The notes under the pieces are model-generated. The model searched no databases and was not told the origin of the DNA. It saw nothing but the letters and a program-made list of their open reading frames with translations. Positions 43,603 through 52,030 of a DNA stretch of 64,000 bases are shown here, piece by piece. How positions within the stretch are numbered: position 1 is the first letter of the stretch; the number at the start of each line of letters is the position of its first letter. The stretch lies in the NCBI RefSeq assembly GCF_013112485.1, contig NZ_JABFHG010000004.1, positions 62,001-126,000 of the forward strand. Reading direction: 5' to 3'. The position numbers and the translations under genes were made by a program. Source of the stretch: Roseicella sp. DB1501 (GTDB taxonomy: Bacteria; Pseudomonadota; Alphaproteobacteria; Acetobacterales; Acetobacteraceae).

Positions 43603-45006
43603 TGGCGGCGCGTCGTCGTCCGGCAGGTCGGGCAGCGGCACCTCGATGCGGACCGTGCTCGGGTCGACGCCCGTGCTCCGGTCGAGCCAGTAGGTCACGC
43701 TCTCCGGCCAGAAGATCACGATCGCCACCAGGACGAGCTGCAGCCCGACCCAGGGGATGGCGCCCCAGTAGATGTCGCGGCTGCGCACCTCCTTCGGGGC
43801 GATGCCGCGGAGATAGAAGAGCGCGAAGCCGAAGGGGGGGTGCATGAAGCTGGTCTGCATGTTCACGCAGATCAGCACGCCGAACCAGACGAGATCGATG
43901 CCGAGCTTCGCCGCCACCGGCGCGAGCAGCGGGATGATGATGAAGGCGATCTCGAAGAAGTCGAGGAAGAAGGCCAGGAAGAAGATGAAGATCTGGCTGA
44001 AGATCAGGAAGCCCACCTGGCCGCCCGGCAGCTTCGAGAGCAGGTGCTCGATCCAGATCGCGCCGTCCACCCCCTGGAAGACCAGGCTGAACACGGTGGC
44101 GCCGATCAGGATGAAGATGACCATGGCGGTGATGCGCATGGTGTTCTGGGTGGCCTGCCAGAGCAGGTCCCAGGTGAAGCGGCGGTTCACCATGGCCAGC
44201 ACGACCGCGCCGACCGCGCCCATCGCCCCCGCCTCGGTCGGCGTGGCGAGGCCGAGGAAGATGGTGCCGAGCACGAGGAAGATCAGCACGATGGAGGGCA
44301 CCATGCCCTTCAGCACCCGCCACCAGAGCTGCCAGCCGCGCTGCGTCAGCGCCTCGTCCGGCAGCGGCGGCACCCGGTGCGGCTGGAAGATGCTGACGAC
44401 GACGATGAAGCCGATGAAAAGCAGCACCTGCAGGATGCTGGGTCCGATGGCGCCGGCATACATGTCGCCGACCGACTTGCCGAGCTGGTCGCCGAGCACG
44501 ATGAGGACGAGGCTCGGCGGGATCACCTGGGTGATGGTGCCGCTGGCCGCGATGACGCCGGTGGCGATGCGCATGTCGTAGCCGTAGCGCATCATGATCG
44601 GCAGGCTGATCATGCCCATGGCGATGACCGAGGCGGCCACCGTGCCGGTGATGGCGCCGAGCACGGCGCCGACCAGGATCACCGCATAGGCGAGGCCGCC
44701 CGGCACCTTGCCGAAGAGCTGCCCGGTGCCCTCCAGCAGGTCCTCCGCCAGGCCGCAGCGTTCGAGGATCGCGCCCATCAGGGTGAAGAAGGGGATCGCC
44801 AGCAGCAGGTCGTTGGAGATGATGCCGAAGACCCGCAGCGGCAGGTTGCCGAGATAGGCCGGCGTGAAGAAGCCGAGCTCGATCGACAGGAAGCCGAAGA
44901 ACAGGCCGACGGCGGAGAGGCTGAAGGCGACCGGGAAGCCGATCAGCAGGAAGACGACGAGGCCGCCGAACATCAGCGGCGCCATCACGTCCATGTCGAT
45001 GGTCAT
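43591..45006 (-). CDS. dctM: TRAP transporter large permease (DctM type)
   Basis: This is a 471-residue, roughly 12-TM subunit that carries the ion-coupled solute path. The N-terminus MAPLMFGGLVVFLLIGFPVAFSLS and GVLIAVNM-like repeated TM segments match DctM; GAVLGAITGTVAASVIAMG is the family core and SLVLIVLGDQLGKSVGDMYAGA the second repeat. It is the last gene of the operon binding protein-dctQ-dctM. Its length is a little above the usual 425-430, with additional C-terminal residues. Confidence 0.93.
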   Translation of the reverse strand: MTIDMDVMAPLMFGGLVVFLLIGFPVAFSLSAVGLFFGFLSIELGFFTPAYLGNLPLRVFGIISNDLLLAIPFFTLMGAILERCGLAEDLLEGTGQLFGKVPGGLAYAVILVGAVLGAITGTVAASVIAMGMISLPIMMRYGYDMRIATGVIAASGTITQVIPPSLVLIVLGDQLGKSVGDMYAGAIGPSILQVLLFIGFIVVVSIFQPHRVPPLPDEALTQRGWQLWWRVLKGMVPSIVLIFLVLGTIFLGLATPTEAGAMGAVGAVVLAMVNRRFTWDLLWQATQNTMRITAMVIFILIGATVFSLVFQGVDGAIWIEHLLSKLPGGQVGFLIFSQIFIFFLAFFLDFFEIAFIIIPLLAPVAAKLGIDLVWFGVLICVNMQTSFMHPPFGFALFYLRGIAPKEVRSRDIYWGAIPWVGLQLVLVAIVIFWPESVTYWLDRSTGVDPSTVRIEVPLPDLPDDDAPPVFK

Positions 45007-45030
45007 AGGGGCGCGGATCCTGGCGAGGGT

Positions 45031-45579
45031 CTATTGCTCGGGGCGGTGGTATTCGACCACCACCTCGGCCTGCGGGGAGACGCCTCGCAGCAGGGCGATG
45101 CGCTTGATGAGCTCGGAGATGCCCTGCAGCATCAGCAGGAAGAAGCCGATCGGCAGCAGGATCTTCACCGGCCAGCGCAGCAGGCCGCCGGCATTCGGGC
45201 TGCCCTCTTCGCGCATCAGGCTGTCGAGGAAGAAGGGCCAGGTCATCCAGGCCAGCAGGGTGACCGCCGGCAGCATGAAGAAGAGGAAGCCGAAGACGTC
45301 CACCCAGAGCCGGGCCCGCTCGGACAGGCTGGAATAGAGCAGGTCCACCCGCACATGCTCGTTGCGGAACAGCGTGTAGGAGGCGCCGAGCATGACGGTG
45401 GCGCCGAAGAGGTACCACTGCACCTCGAGCCAGGCATTCGAGGAGTAGGAGACGCCGTAGCGCACGAAGGCGTTGCCGGCGGAGATCGCACAGGACAGCA
45501 GCACCGCCCAGTCGGCCAGCTTGCCGACCGCGGCGTTCAGCCTGTCCACGCCGCGGCTGAAGGCGAGCAGGGGACCCAT
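45031..45579 (-). CDS. dctQ: TRAP transporter small permease (DctQ type)
   Basis: This is a 182-residue, four-TM small subunit. It begins MGPLLAFSRGVDRLNAAVGKLADWAVLLSCAISAGNAFVRYG, with the family arginine region, and has SSNAWLEVQWYLFGATVMLGASYTLFRNEHVRVD, the conserved DctQ loop. Its length and the large gaps between TM2 and TM3 match the TakQ-like group. It lies between the binding protein and DctM genes. Confidence 0.9.
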   Translation of the reverse strand: MGPLLAFSRGVDRLNAAVGKLADWAVLLSCAISAGNAFVRYGVSYSSNAWLEVQWYLFGATVMLGASYTLFRNEHVRVDLLYSSLSERARLWVDVFGFLFFMLPAVTLLAWMTWPFFLDSLMREEGSPNAGGLLRWPVKILLPIGFFLLMLQGISELIKRIALLRGVSPQAEVVVEYHRPEQ

Positions 45580-45653
45580 GAGAGCGTGTTACCTCCCTGG
45601 CGCGCCCGCCCACCGGCGGGCCGGGGGCGGGGCGCATTCATGTCAGCAGTGTC

Positions 45654-46757
45654 TCAGCGGCGCTGCTGCTGTGCCTGAGCGTGCATCAGATAGACGAAAT
45701 TGTCGAAGGTGCTCTCGGTGACCCGGAACCACTGGTATTCGAGGTCGCGGAAGACCTTCCAGGGCTCGTAGACCTTCTTGAAGGCGGCATTCTTCGCCGC
45801 CGTCTCCTCGTAGAGCTCGAAGGCCGCCTTGTAGCAGGCCTGCATCACCTCGCGCGGGAAGGCGCGAAGCTGCGCGCCGCCTGCCACCAGGCGGCGAAGT
45901 GCCTGCGGGTTCTGCACGTCGTACTTGGCCATGGTCTCGAGCGTCGCGTCGCGGCAGGCGCTCTCCAGCACGTCCTTGTAGACCTGCGGCAGCTCGTCAT
46001 ACTTGGACTTGGCCACGTAGAAGGAGAGGTTCAGCCCGCCTTCCCACCATCCCGGGTAATAATAATAGGGCGCGACGCGGTTGAAGCCGAGCTTCTCGTC
46101 GTCATAGGGGCCGATCCATTCGGCGGCGTCGATCGTGCCCTTCTCGAGCGCCGGGTAGATGTCGCCGCCGGCGATCTGCTGCGGCACCCCGCCAAGCTTC
46201 TGCATGATGTTGCCGGCGATGCCGGCGATGCGCATCTTCAGGCCCGACAGGTCCTGGACGGTCTTGATTTCCTTGCGGAACCAGCCGCCCATCTGCGCCC
46301 CGGTGCTGCCGCAGGGGATGGAGTGGATGTTGTAGCCGGCGAAGAACTCCTGCAGCAGCTCGCGGCCGCCACCGGCATAGAGCCAGGCATTGATTTGCCG
46401 CGTGTTCATCCCGAAGGGGATCGTGGCGTCGAAGGCGAAGGTCGGATCCTTGCCGACGAAGTAATAGCTCGCCGTATGGGCGCATTCCACGGTGCCGCCC
46501 TGCACCGCATCCGCCACCTGCAGCCCCGGCACCAGCTCGCCGGCCGAGAAGACGCGGATCTGGAACTTGCCGTCGGTCAGCGCCGCGACGCGCTTCCCCA
46601 CATGCTCGCCCGCGCCGAAGATCGTGTCGAGCGAGCGCGGAAAGGAGGAGGCGCAACGCCACCGGACCTCCGGCAGCGCGCCCTGCGAGAGGGCAGGAGT
46701 AGCCAAGGCGGCGGTGCCGGCAAGGGCCCCACTAGCGATGAATCCACGACGATCCAT
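45654..46757 (-). CDS. TRAP transporter substrate-binding protein (TakP-like)
   Basis: This is a 367-residue periplasmic protein with a Tat-like leader (MDRRGFIASGALAGTAALATPALSQG). The mature start VRWRCASSFPRSLDTIFGAGEHVGKRV and the region WIGPYDDEKLGFNRVAPYYYYPGWWEGG resemble the alpha-keto acid binder TakP of Rhodobacter. It likely captures an organic acid for the DctQM permease. The leading 14 residues in the open frame are dropped in favour of the Met that starts the leader. It is divergent from hyfB. Confidence 0.9.
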   Translation of the reverse strand: MDRRGFIASGALAGTAALATPALSQGALPEVRWRCASSFPRSLDTIFGAGEHVGKRVAALTDGKFQIRVFSAGELVPGLQVADAVQGGTVECAHTASYYFVGKDPTFAFDATIPFGMNTRQINAWLYAGGGRELLQEFFAGYNIHSIPCGSTGAQMGGWFRKEIKTVQDLSGLKMRIAGIAGNIMQKLGGVPQQIAGGDIYPALEKGTIDAAEWIGPYDDEKLGFNRVAPYYYYPGWWEGGLNLSFYVAKSKYDELPQVYKDVLESACRDATLETMAKYDVQNPQALRRLVAGGAQLRAFPREVMQACYKAAFELYEETAAKNAAFKKVYEPWKVFRDLEYQWFRVTESTFDNFVYLMHAQAQQQRR

Positions 46758-46935
46758 GTGTCTGTGCTGGCTCCCGGTGCGCCCGCGCCATGACGGCAAG
46801 CGGGACCGGCCTAACTAACCTCTTGTTGCGCGCTTGTTAAGAGCGGGAATCGTGCCGTTTCAAGGTCGACCCCCCCTCGCCGCGTCGGCGGTAGGGGACT
46901 AAGCTCGGGGACGTGATGGCCCGCCTCCCGTTCCC

Positions 46936-48966
46936 GTGCTGACGCTCTTCGCGCTCTGTCTCTGGGTCCTGGTCCTGCTCGCGGCGGCGGCGGTGCCGCT
47001 CGGTCGCCATGCCCGGGCGGGGCTGGTCGTCCATGCGGGATGCCTGATCGCCTCCGTCGGGTTTGCCGTCGTGGCGCTCGCCGTGCTGCTGGGCGGCGAG
47101 CCGGTCGAATCCGGACCCTTGCCCTTCGGGCCGCCCTGGGCGCCGGCGCAAATCGGCCTCGACGGGCTGTCGGCCTGGTTCCTGCTGCTGCTCGGCATCG
47201 CCGGCAGCGCCGCCTCGCTCTTCGCCATGGAGGGCAAGGCCGGCGGGCATCCGCTGCCGGCGCGCGCCCTGCCGCCCTTTCCGCTCTTCCTTGCCGGCAT
47301 GGCCCTGACGCTCGCCGCGACGGACGCCTTCCTGCTCCTCCTCGGCTTCGAGCTGATGTCCTTCGCCTCCTGGGCGCTGGTCGCCGCCGAGCACGAGAAG
47401 CCGGAGAACCGCGCGGCGGCGCGGCTCTACCTTGTCTTCGCGGTGCTGGCCGGCGCCTGCCTGGTCCCGGCCTTCGGGCTGCTGGCCGGCCAGGCCGGGG
47501 CGCTCGATTTCGCCGCGATGCGCGACGCCCCGCCGGAGGGTTGGCGCGCCGCCGCGGTGCTGCTGCTCGGCCTGCTCGGCGCTGGCGCCAAGGCGGGCTT
47601 GGTGCCGCTGCATGCCTGGCTGCCGCTCGCCCATCCGGCGGCGCCCAGCCATGTCTCGGCGCTGATGTCGGGGGCGATGACCAAGATCGCGCTCTACGTG
47701 CTGGCGCGGCTGCTGCTCGACCTCTGCGGCCCGGCGCAGCCCTCCTGGTGGGGCGTGCCGCTGCTCGTGCTCGGCGCCGCCTCGGCCCTGTTCGGGGCGC
47801 TGCGGGCCAATCTTGAGGATGACGCCAAGACCCTGCTGGCCTGCTCGACCATCGAGAATATCGGCTTCATCACCCTCGGCTTCGGCCTGGCGCTCGCCTT
47901 CCGCGGCGCCGATCTCGGGCCGCTGGCGGCGCTCGCCGCCGGCGCGGCGCTGCTGCACGCGCTGAACCACGGCGTCTTCAAGACCGGGCTCTTCCTGATG
48001 GCCGGCGCGGTGCTGCACGGCGCCGGCAGCCGCCGCCTGGACCGGCTGGGCGGGCTGATCCACGCCATGCCGGTCACCGCCCTCGCGGCGCTGATCGGCG
48101 CCGCGGCCGCGGCCTCGCTGCCGCCGCTCTCGGGCTTCGCCAGCGAATGGCTGCTGCTGCAGGCGCTGCTCGCCGGCTGGCGGGTCAGCGATATCGGCTT
48201 CCAGGTGCTCACCGCCGCGGCCGCGGCCGTCGCGGCGATGGCGGCGGCGCTCGCCGCGGCGGCGATGGTGCGGTTCTTCGGCCTCGTCTTCCTCGGCCGC
48301 CCGCGCAGCCCGCGCGGCGCCGGGGCGCGGGAGGCCGGCCGCTTCGAGCGCGCCGCCATGCTGCTGCCGGCGGGGCTGACGGTGCTGCTCGGCCTCTTCC
48401 CCGGCAGCGTGCTGGGGCTGGCCGCGCCGGCCCTGCAGGAACTGGTCGGCCCGGTCATGCGGGTGCCGGCGCGCGGCGCCTCGCTGGCTGCGGGCGAGGG
48501 CATGACCGGCTACGCGCCGCTCGTCATCGCCCTGTTGCTGGCCCTCGCCCTCGGCGTCACCTGGCTGCTGGTGCGGCGCCGCTCCCCGGCGGCGACCGCG
48601 CGCGGGCCGGTCTGGAATTGCGGCTTCATCGACCCGCCGCCGCATCTCCCCTTCGGCGACCCGCTGACCCAGCCCGGTGCGGCCGGCATCGCCCAGCCGC
48701 TGCGCCGCATGCTGGGCGAGACGCTGCTGCAGGCGCGCGAGAGCGTCGACATGCCGGCGCCGGGCGAGACCCGGCCGGGCCGCCATGCGGTGCGGTTCGC
48801 GGACCCCTCGGGCGCCCTGCTGCTCGGCCCGGCGGCGCGGCTGCGCGACCGCATCGCCGGTGCGGCGGAGCGGATGCGCCACTTCACCATCCGTCGCTGC
48901 CTCTCGCTCAGCTTCGCCACCCTGGTCGGGATGCTGGCGTTGCTGGCCTGGCTGGAGGCGCGCTGA
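46936..48966 (+). CDS. hyfB: Hydrogenase-4-like antiporter subunit HyfB
   Basis: This is a 676-residue, about 16-TM protein related to NuoL and the Mrp antiporter subunits. It would pump protons or sodium. Typical segments are FAMEGKAGG, GAKAGLVPLHAWLPLAHPAAPSHVSALMSGAMTKIALY with the conserved Lys and His, LEDDAKTLLACSTIENIGFI, and AALLHALNHGVFKTGLF with the key Lys. It starts with GTG at 46936 and is the first gene of the operon. An AT-richer divergent gap of 178 bases separates it from the TRAP binding-protein gene. Confidence 0.92.
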   Translation: MLTLFALCLWVLVLLAAAAVPLGRHARAGLVVHAGCLIASVGFAVVALAVLLGGEPVESGPLPFGPPWAPAQIGLDGLSAWFLLLLGIAGSAASLFAMEGKAGGHPLPARALPPFPLFLAGMALTLAATDAFLLLLGFELMSFASWALVAAEHEKPENRAAARLYLVFAVLAGACLVPAFGLLAGQAGALDFAAMRDAPPEGWRAAAVLLLGLLGAGAKAGLVPLHAWLPLAHPAAPSHVSALMSGAMTKIALYVLARLLLDLCGPAQPSWWGVPLLVLGAASALFGALRANLEDDAKTLLACSTIENIGFITLGFGLALAFRGADLGPLAALAAGAALLHALNHGVFKTGLFLMAGAVLHGAGSRRLDRLGGLIHAMPVTALAALIGAAAAASLPPLSGFASEWLLLQALLAGWRVSDIGFQVLTAAAAAVAAMAAALAAAAMVRFFGLVFLGRPRSPRGAGAREAGRFERAAMLLPAGLTVLLGLFPGSVLGLAAPALQELVGPVMRVPARGASLAAGEGMTGYAPLVIALLLALALGVTWLLVRRRSPAATARGPVWNCGFIDPPPHLPFGDPLTQPGAAGIAQPLRRMLGETLLQARESVDMPAPGETRPGRHAVRFADPSGALLLGPAARLRDRIAGAAERMRHFTIRRCLSLSFATLVGMLALLAWLEAR

Positions 48967-49926
48967 GTGCAGGTCTTCGGAGCCATCCTGGCGCAGCTTC
49001 TGCACCTGCTGTTCATGCTCGCGGCGGCGCCGCTCGTCCTCGGCGTCACGCGCTGGCTGAAGGCGCGGCTGATGGGACGGCGCGGCGCCTCGCCGCTGCA
49101 GCCCCTCCGCGACCTCGACAAGCTGCTGCGCAAGCGGCCGGTGCTGGCGGAGAACGCCTCCGTCGTCTCGGAGGCGGCGCCCTATGTCGCCTTCGCCGCC
49201 TGCCTGCTCGCCATCGCGCTGGTGCCGAGCTTCGCCCGCGGCATGGCCTTCGCCCCCTTCGCCGACCTGATCCTGCTGGCCGGGCTGCTGGCGCTGTCCC
49301 GCATTGCGCTGGCCCTGGCGGGGATGGATGTCGGGACGGCCTTCGGCGGCCTCGGCGCGGCGCGGGAGATGAGCTTCGCCGCCTTCGCCGAGCCGGCGCT
49401 GCTGCTCTGCGTGCTGAACTTCGTGATCCTGGCCGGGAGCACCAATCTCGACCTGATCGCCGGCACCTTCCGCGACGGCGCGCTCGGCCTGCGCGTCTCG
49501 CTCGGCCTCGCGGCGGTGGCGATGCTGGCGGTCGCGGTCGCCGAGAATGCCCGCATCCCGGTGGACAATCCGGCGACGCATCTCGAGCTGACGATGGTGC
49601 ACGAGGCGATGCTGCTCGAAAGCAGCGGCCGGCACCTGGCGCTCTGGGAATACGGCGCGGCGCTGCGCCTGACGCTCTGGCTGTCGCTGGTCGCCGCCAT
49701 CTTCGTGCCCTTCGGCACGGCGCCGGCGGGCAGTGGGCCGCTCGCCTGGGCGGTCGGTCTGCTGGCCTGGCTGCTGAAGATGGGCGCGCTCTGCCTCGCC
49801 CTGGCCTGGTTCGAGAGCGCGATCGCCAAGATGCGCGTCTTCCGCGTGCCGGAATTCCTCGGCGCGGCGCTGCTGCTGGCGCTCCTCGGCGCGGCGCTGC
49901 TCTTCGTCAGCACGGGGCTGGCATGA
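48967..49926 (+). CDS. hyfC: Hydrogenase-4-like membrane subunit HyfC (NuoH-like)
   Basis: This is a 319-residue, eight-TM NuoH-type subunit that links the iron-sulfur arm to the proton-pumping arm. Signatures include LQPLRDLDKLLRKRPVLAENASVV, the quinone/ion channel region AVAENARIPVDNPATHLELTMVHEAMLLE and WEYGAALRLTLW. It begins with a GTG directly after the hyfB stop (TGAGTG). Conserved acidic residues in NPATHLELTMVHE are intact, which supports a working ion path. Confidence 0.92.
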   Translation: MQVFGAILAQLLHLLFMLAAAPLVLGVTRWLKARLMGRRGASPLQPLRDLDKLLRKRPVLAENASVVSEAAPYVAFAACLLAIALVPSFARGMAFAPFADLILLAGLLALSRIALALAGMDVGTAFGGLGAAREMSFAAFAEPALLLCVLNFVILAGSTNLDLIAGTFRDGALGLRVSLGLAAVAMLAVAVAENARIPVDNPATHLELTMVHEAMLLESSGRHLALWEYGAALRLTLWLSLVAAIFVPFGTAPAGSGPLAWAVGLLAWLLKMGALCLALAWFESAIAKMRVFRVPEFLGAALLLALLGAALLFVSTGLA

Positions 49927-50591
49927 GCTTCGGCCAGCTCCCCTACGATGTCTCGCACCTGCTCGGCGGCGGCATGCTGCTGCTCTCCTTCGTGCTGCTC
50001 TACCAGCGCCGCGTCGGGGCGGTGATCAATGCCCTGGCGATGCAAGGCGGCATCCTCGCCCTCGCCGCCGCCTGGCAGGCCCTGGTGCAGGGCGCGCCGC
50101 AGCTCTACCTGACGGCGCTGATCGCCCTCGGAGCCAAGGCGGTGCTGATCCCGCTCGCGCTCCGCACCCTGCTGCGCCGGCTCGACCTGCACCGGACCGT
50201 GGAGACCGCGCTCGGCATCGGGCCGAGCCTCGTCGCAGGGGTGGCACTGGTCGCCCTCGCCATCCTGGTGGTGCTGCCGATCACCGCCGGCAACCGCGCC
50301 ATCGCGCGGGAGGATCTGGCGCTCGCCCTCTCGGTGGTGCTGCTCGGCATGCTGATGATGATCACCCGCCGCAACGCCATCCTGCAGGTGGCGGGGCTGA
50401 TGACGCTGGAGAACGGGCTGATCCTCGCCGCGGTCGGCGTCGCCGGCATGCCGCTGGTGGTTGAGCTCTCGACCGCCGCGCTGGTGATGATGCTGCTCGT
50501 CGTCGGCGGCGTCTTCGTGTTCCAGATCCGGGAGCGCTTCGACACCGTCGATACCGGCTTCCTCGAGCGCCATCGCGGGGAGGCCGATTGA
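49923..50591 (+). CDS. hyfE: Hydrogenase-4-like membrane subunit HyfE
   Basis: This is a 222-residue, about six-TM subunit of the hydrogenase-4 type, related to NuoK at its C-terminal half (MLMMITRRNAILQVAGLMTLENGLILAAVG). It has the conserved Glu in TLENG. It overlaps hyfC by four bases (ATGA) and its stop overlaps the hyfF ATG. No HyfD-like antiporter gene lies between, so the complex has two antiporter-like subunits rather than three. Confidence 0.9.
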   Translation: MSFGQLPYDVSHLLGGGMLLLSFVLLYQRRVGAVINALAMQGGILALAAAWQALVQGAPQLYLTALIALGAKAVLIPLALRTLLRRLDLHRTVETALGIGPSLVAGVALVALAILVVLPITAGNRAIAREDLALALSVVLLGMLMMITRRNAILQVAGLMTLENGLILAAVGVAGMPLVVELSTAALVMMLLVVGGVFVFQIRERFDTVDTGFLERHRGEAD

Positions 50592-52030
50592 TGCCGCTGT
50601 CCTGGGCCGTCGTCTTCCTGCCATGGGCCGGCGCGCTGCTGCTCGCCGTGCTGCCGCGGGAGCGGCCGGCGACGCTCGCCAATATCGCCGTCTCGGCGGC
50701 GAGCCTCGTCCTCGCGCTGCTGCTGCTCGGGCATCCCGGCGGCATCGAGGGGTGGACGCATGTCGATGCGCTGAACCTGCCGCTGGTCCTGCTCTCCTTC
50801 ACCATCGGGCTGACCACCGCGGTCTTCTCGCTCGGCGCCATCGGGGCGGAGCGGTTCGATGCGTTGCGGCTGCGCGCCTACCATGTCGCCTTCCAGGTCT
50901 TCATGGGGGCGCAGGCTCTCGCGCTGCTCGCCGACAACATGGGGGTGATGTGGGTGGCGATCGAGATCGCGACCCTGGCCAGCGTGCTCATCGTCGCGGT
51001 GCACGGCACGCCCACGGCGATCGAGGCGGCCTGGAAGCTGTTCATCCTCTGCGGCGTCGGCATCGCCCTCGCGCTCTTCGGCACCATCATTCTCTATCTC
51101 GCGGCGCAGCCCTTCGTCGGGCATGGCGATTCCGGCCTCTCTTGGACGGTGCTGCACGGCATCGCCGAGCGCTGCGACCCCGGCGTGCTGAACCTCGCCT
51201 TCGTCTTCCTGCTCGTCGGCTACGGCACCAAGGCCGGGCTGGTGCCACTGCATTCCTGGCTGCCGGATGCCGAGGCGGAGGGGCCGATCGCCATCTCCGC
51301 CGTGCTGTCGGGCCTGTTGCTGAACGCGGCGCTGCATGCGGTGATCCGCACCAAGGCAATCGTCGGCGTGCATCCCGGGGCGGTGCCGCCCGGACCCTTC
51401 CTCATCGCCTTCGGCCTGGCCTCGCTGCTGCTCGCCGCCTTCGCGCTCTGGCGGCGGCGCGACGCGCGGCGCTTCTTCGCCTGGTCGAGCATCGAGCATA
51501 TGGGCCTCGCCGCGCTCGCCTTCGGCCTCGGCGGCGCCACCGCCAACCTCGCGGGGCTGCTGCACATGCTCGGCCACTCCCTCTGCAAGTCGGCCGTCTT
51601 CTTCGGCGTCGGCCATGCGGCGCAGCTCAAGGGCTCGCAGAAGACGGCGGCGATCGGCGGGTTGGCGACGAGCCATCCGGCCTTCGGCTGGTCGCTCGCG
51701 CTCGCCATCGCCGCCGTCGCCGGCCTGCCGCCCTTCGCGCTCTTCGCCAGCGAGTTCCTCATCGTCTCCGATGCCGCCGCCTCGCGCTGGTGGCTGATCC
51801 TGCCGCTCGGCCTCGGCCTGCTGACCGCGGCGGCGGCGAAGGTCCACATGCTGCAGGCGCTCTGCCTCGGCGATCCGACGCCGGGCGGGGACGCGCCGCC
51901 GCCGGGCTGGACGGCGCGCACCACCCTCGGGCCGGTCTGGGTGCATCTCGGCCTCGCCCTGCTGCTCGGCATCGCGCTCCCCGCGCCCTTCGCCAGCCTG
52001 CTCGCCGCCGCGGCGAGGATTCCGGGATGA
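50591..52030 (+). CDS. hyfF: Hydrogenase-4-like antiporter subunit HyfF
   Basis: This is a 479-residue, about 14-TM antiporter-like subunit (NuoM/NuoN type). Visible parts are AYHVAFQVFMGAQALALLADNMGVMWVAIEIATLASV, GTKAGLVPLHSWLPDAEAEGPIAISAVLSGLLLNAALHAVIR and RRFFAWSSIEHMGLAALAFGLGG with LLHMLGHSLCKSAVFF, keeping the conserved Lys. I chose the ATG at 50591 (overlapping the hyfE stop) instead of the TTG three bases earlier. Confidence 0.92.
   Translation: MPLSWAVVFLPWAGALLLAVLPRERPATLANIAVSAASLVLALLLLGHPGGIEGWTHVDALNLPLVLLSFTIGLTTAVFSLGAIGAERFDALRLRAYHVAFQVFMGAQALALLADNMGVMWVAIEIATLASVLIVAVHGTPTAIEAAWKLFILCGVGIALALFGTIILYLAAQPFVGHGDSGLSWTVLHGIAERCDPGVLNLAFVFLLVGYGTKAGLVPLHSWLPDAEAEGPIAISAVLSGLLLNAALHAVIRTKAIVGVHPGAVPPGPFLIAFGLASLLLAAFALWRRRDARRFFAWSSIEHMGLAALAFGLGGATANLAGLLHMLGHSLCKSAVFFGVGHAAQLKGSQKTAAIGGLATSHPAFGWSLALAIAAVAGLPPFALFASEFLIVSDAAASRWWLILPLGLGLLTAAAAKVHMLQALCLGDPTPGGDAPPPGWTARTTLGPVWVHLGLALLLGIALPAPFASLLAAAARIPG

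Noticed and set aside
43840-45678. A 612-codon plus-strand open frame
   Set aside because: It is antisense to the TRAP permease genes and is an acidic, His-rich low-complexity translation.
46837-49635. A 932-codon minus-strand open frame over the hyf genes
   Set aside because: It is antisense to hyfB and hyfC, whose motifs are clear. The composition is His/Arg/Gln-rich and low-complexity.
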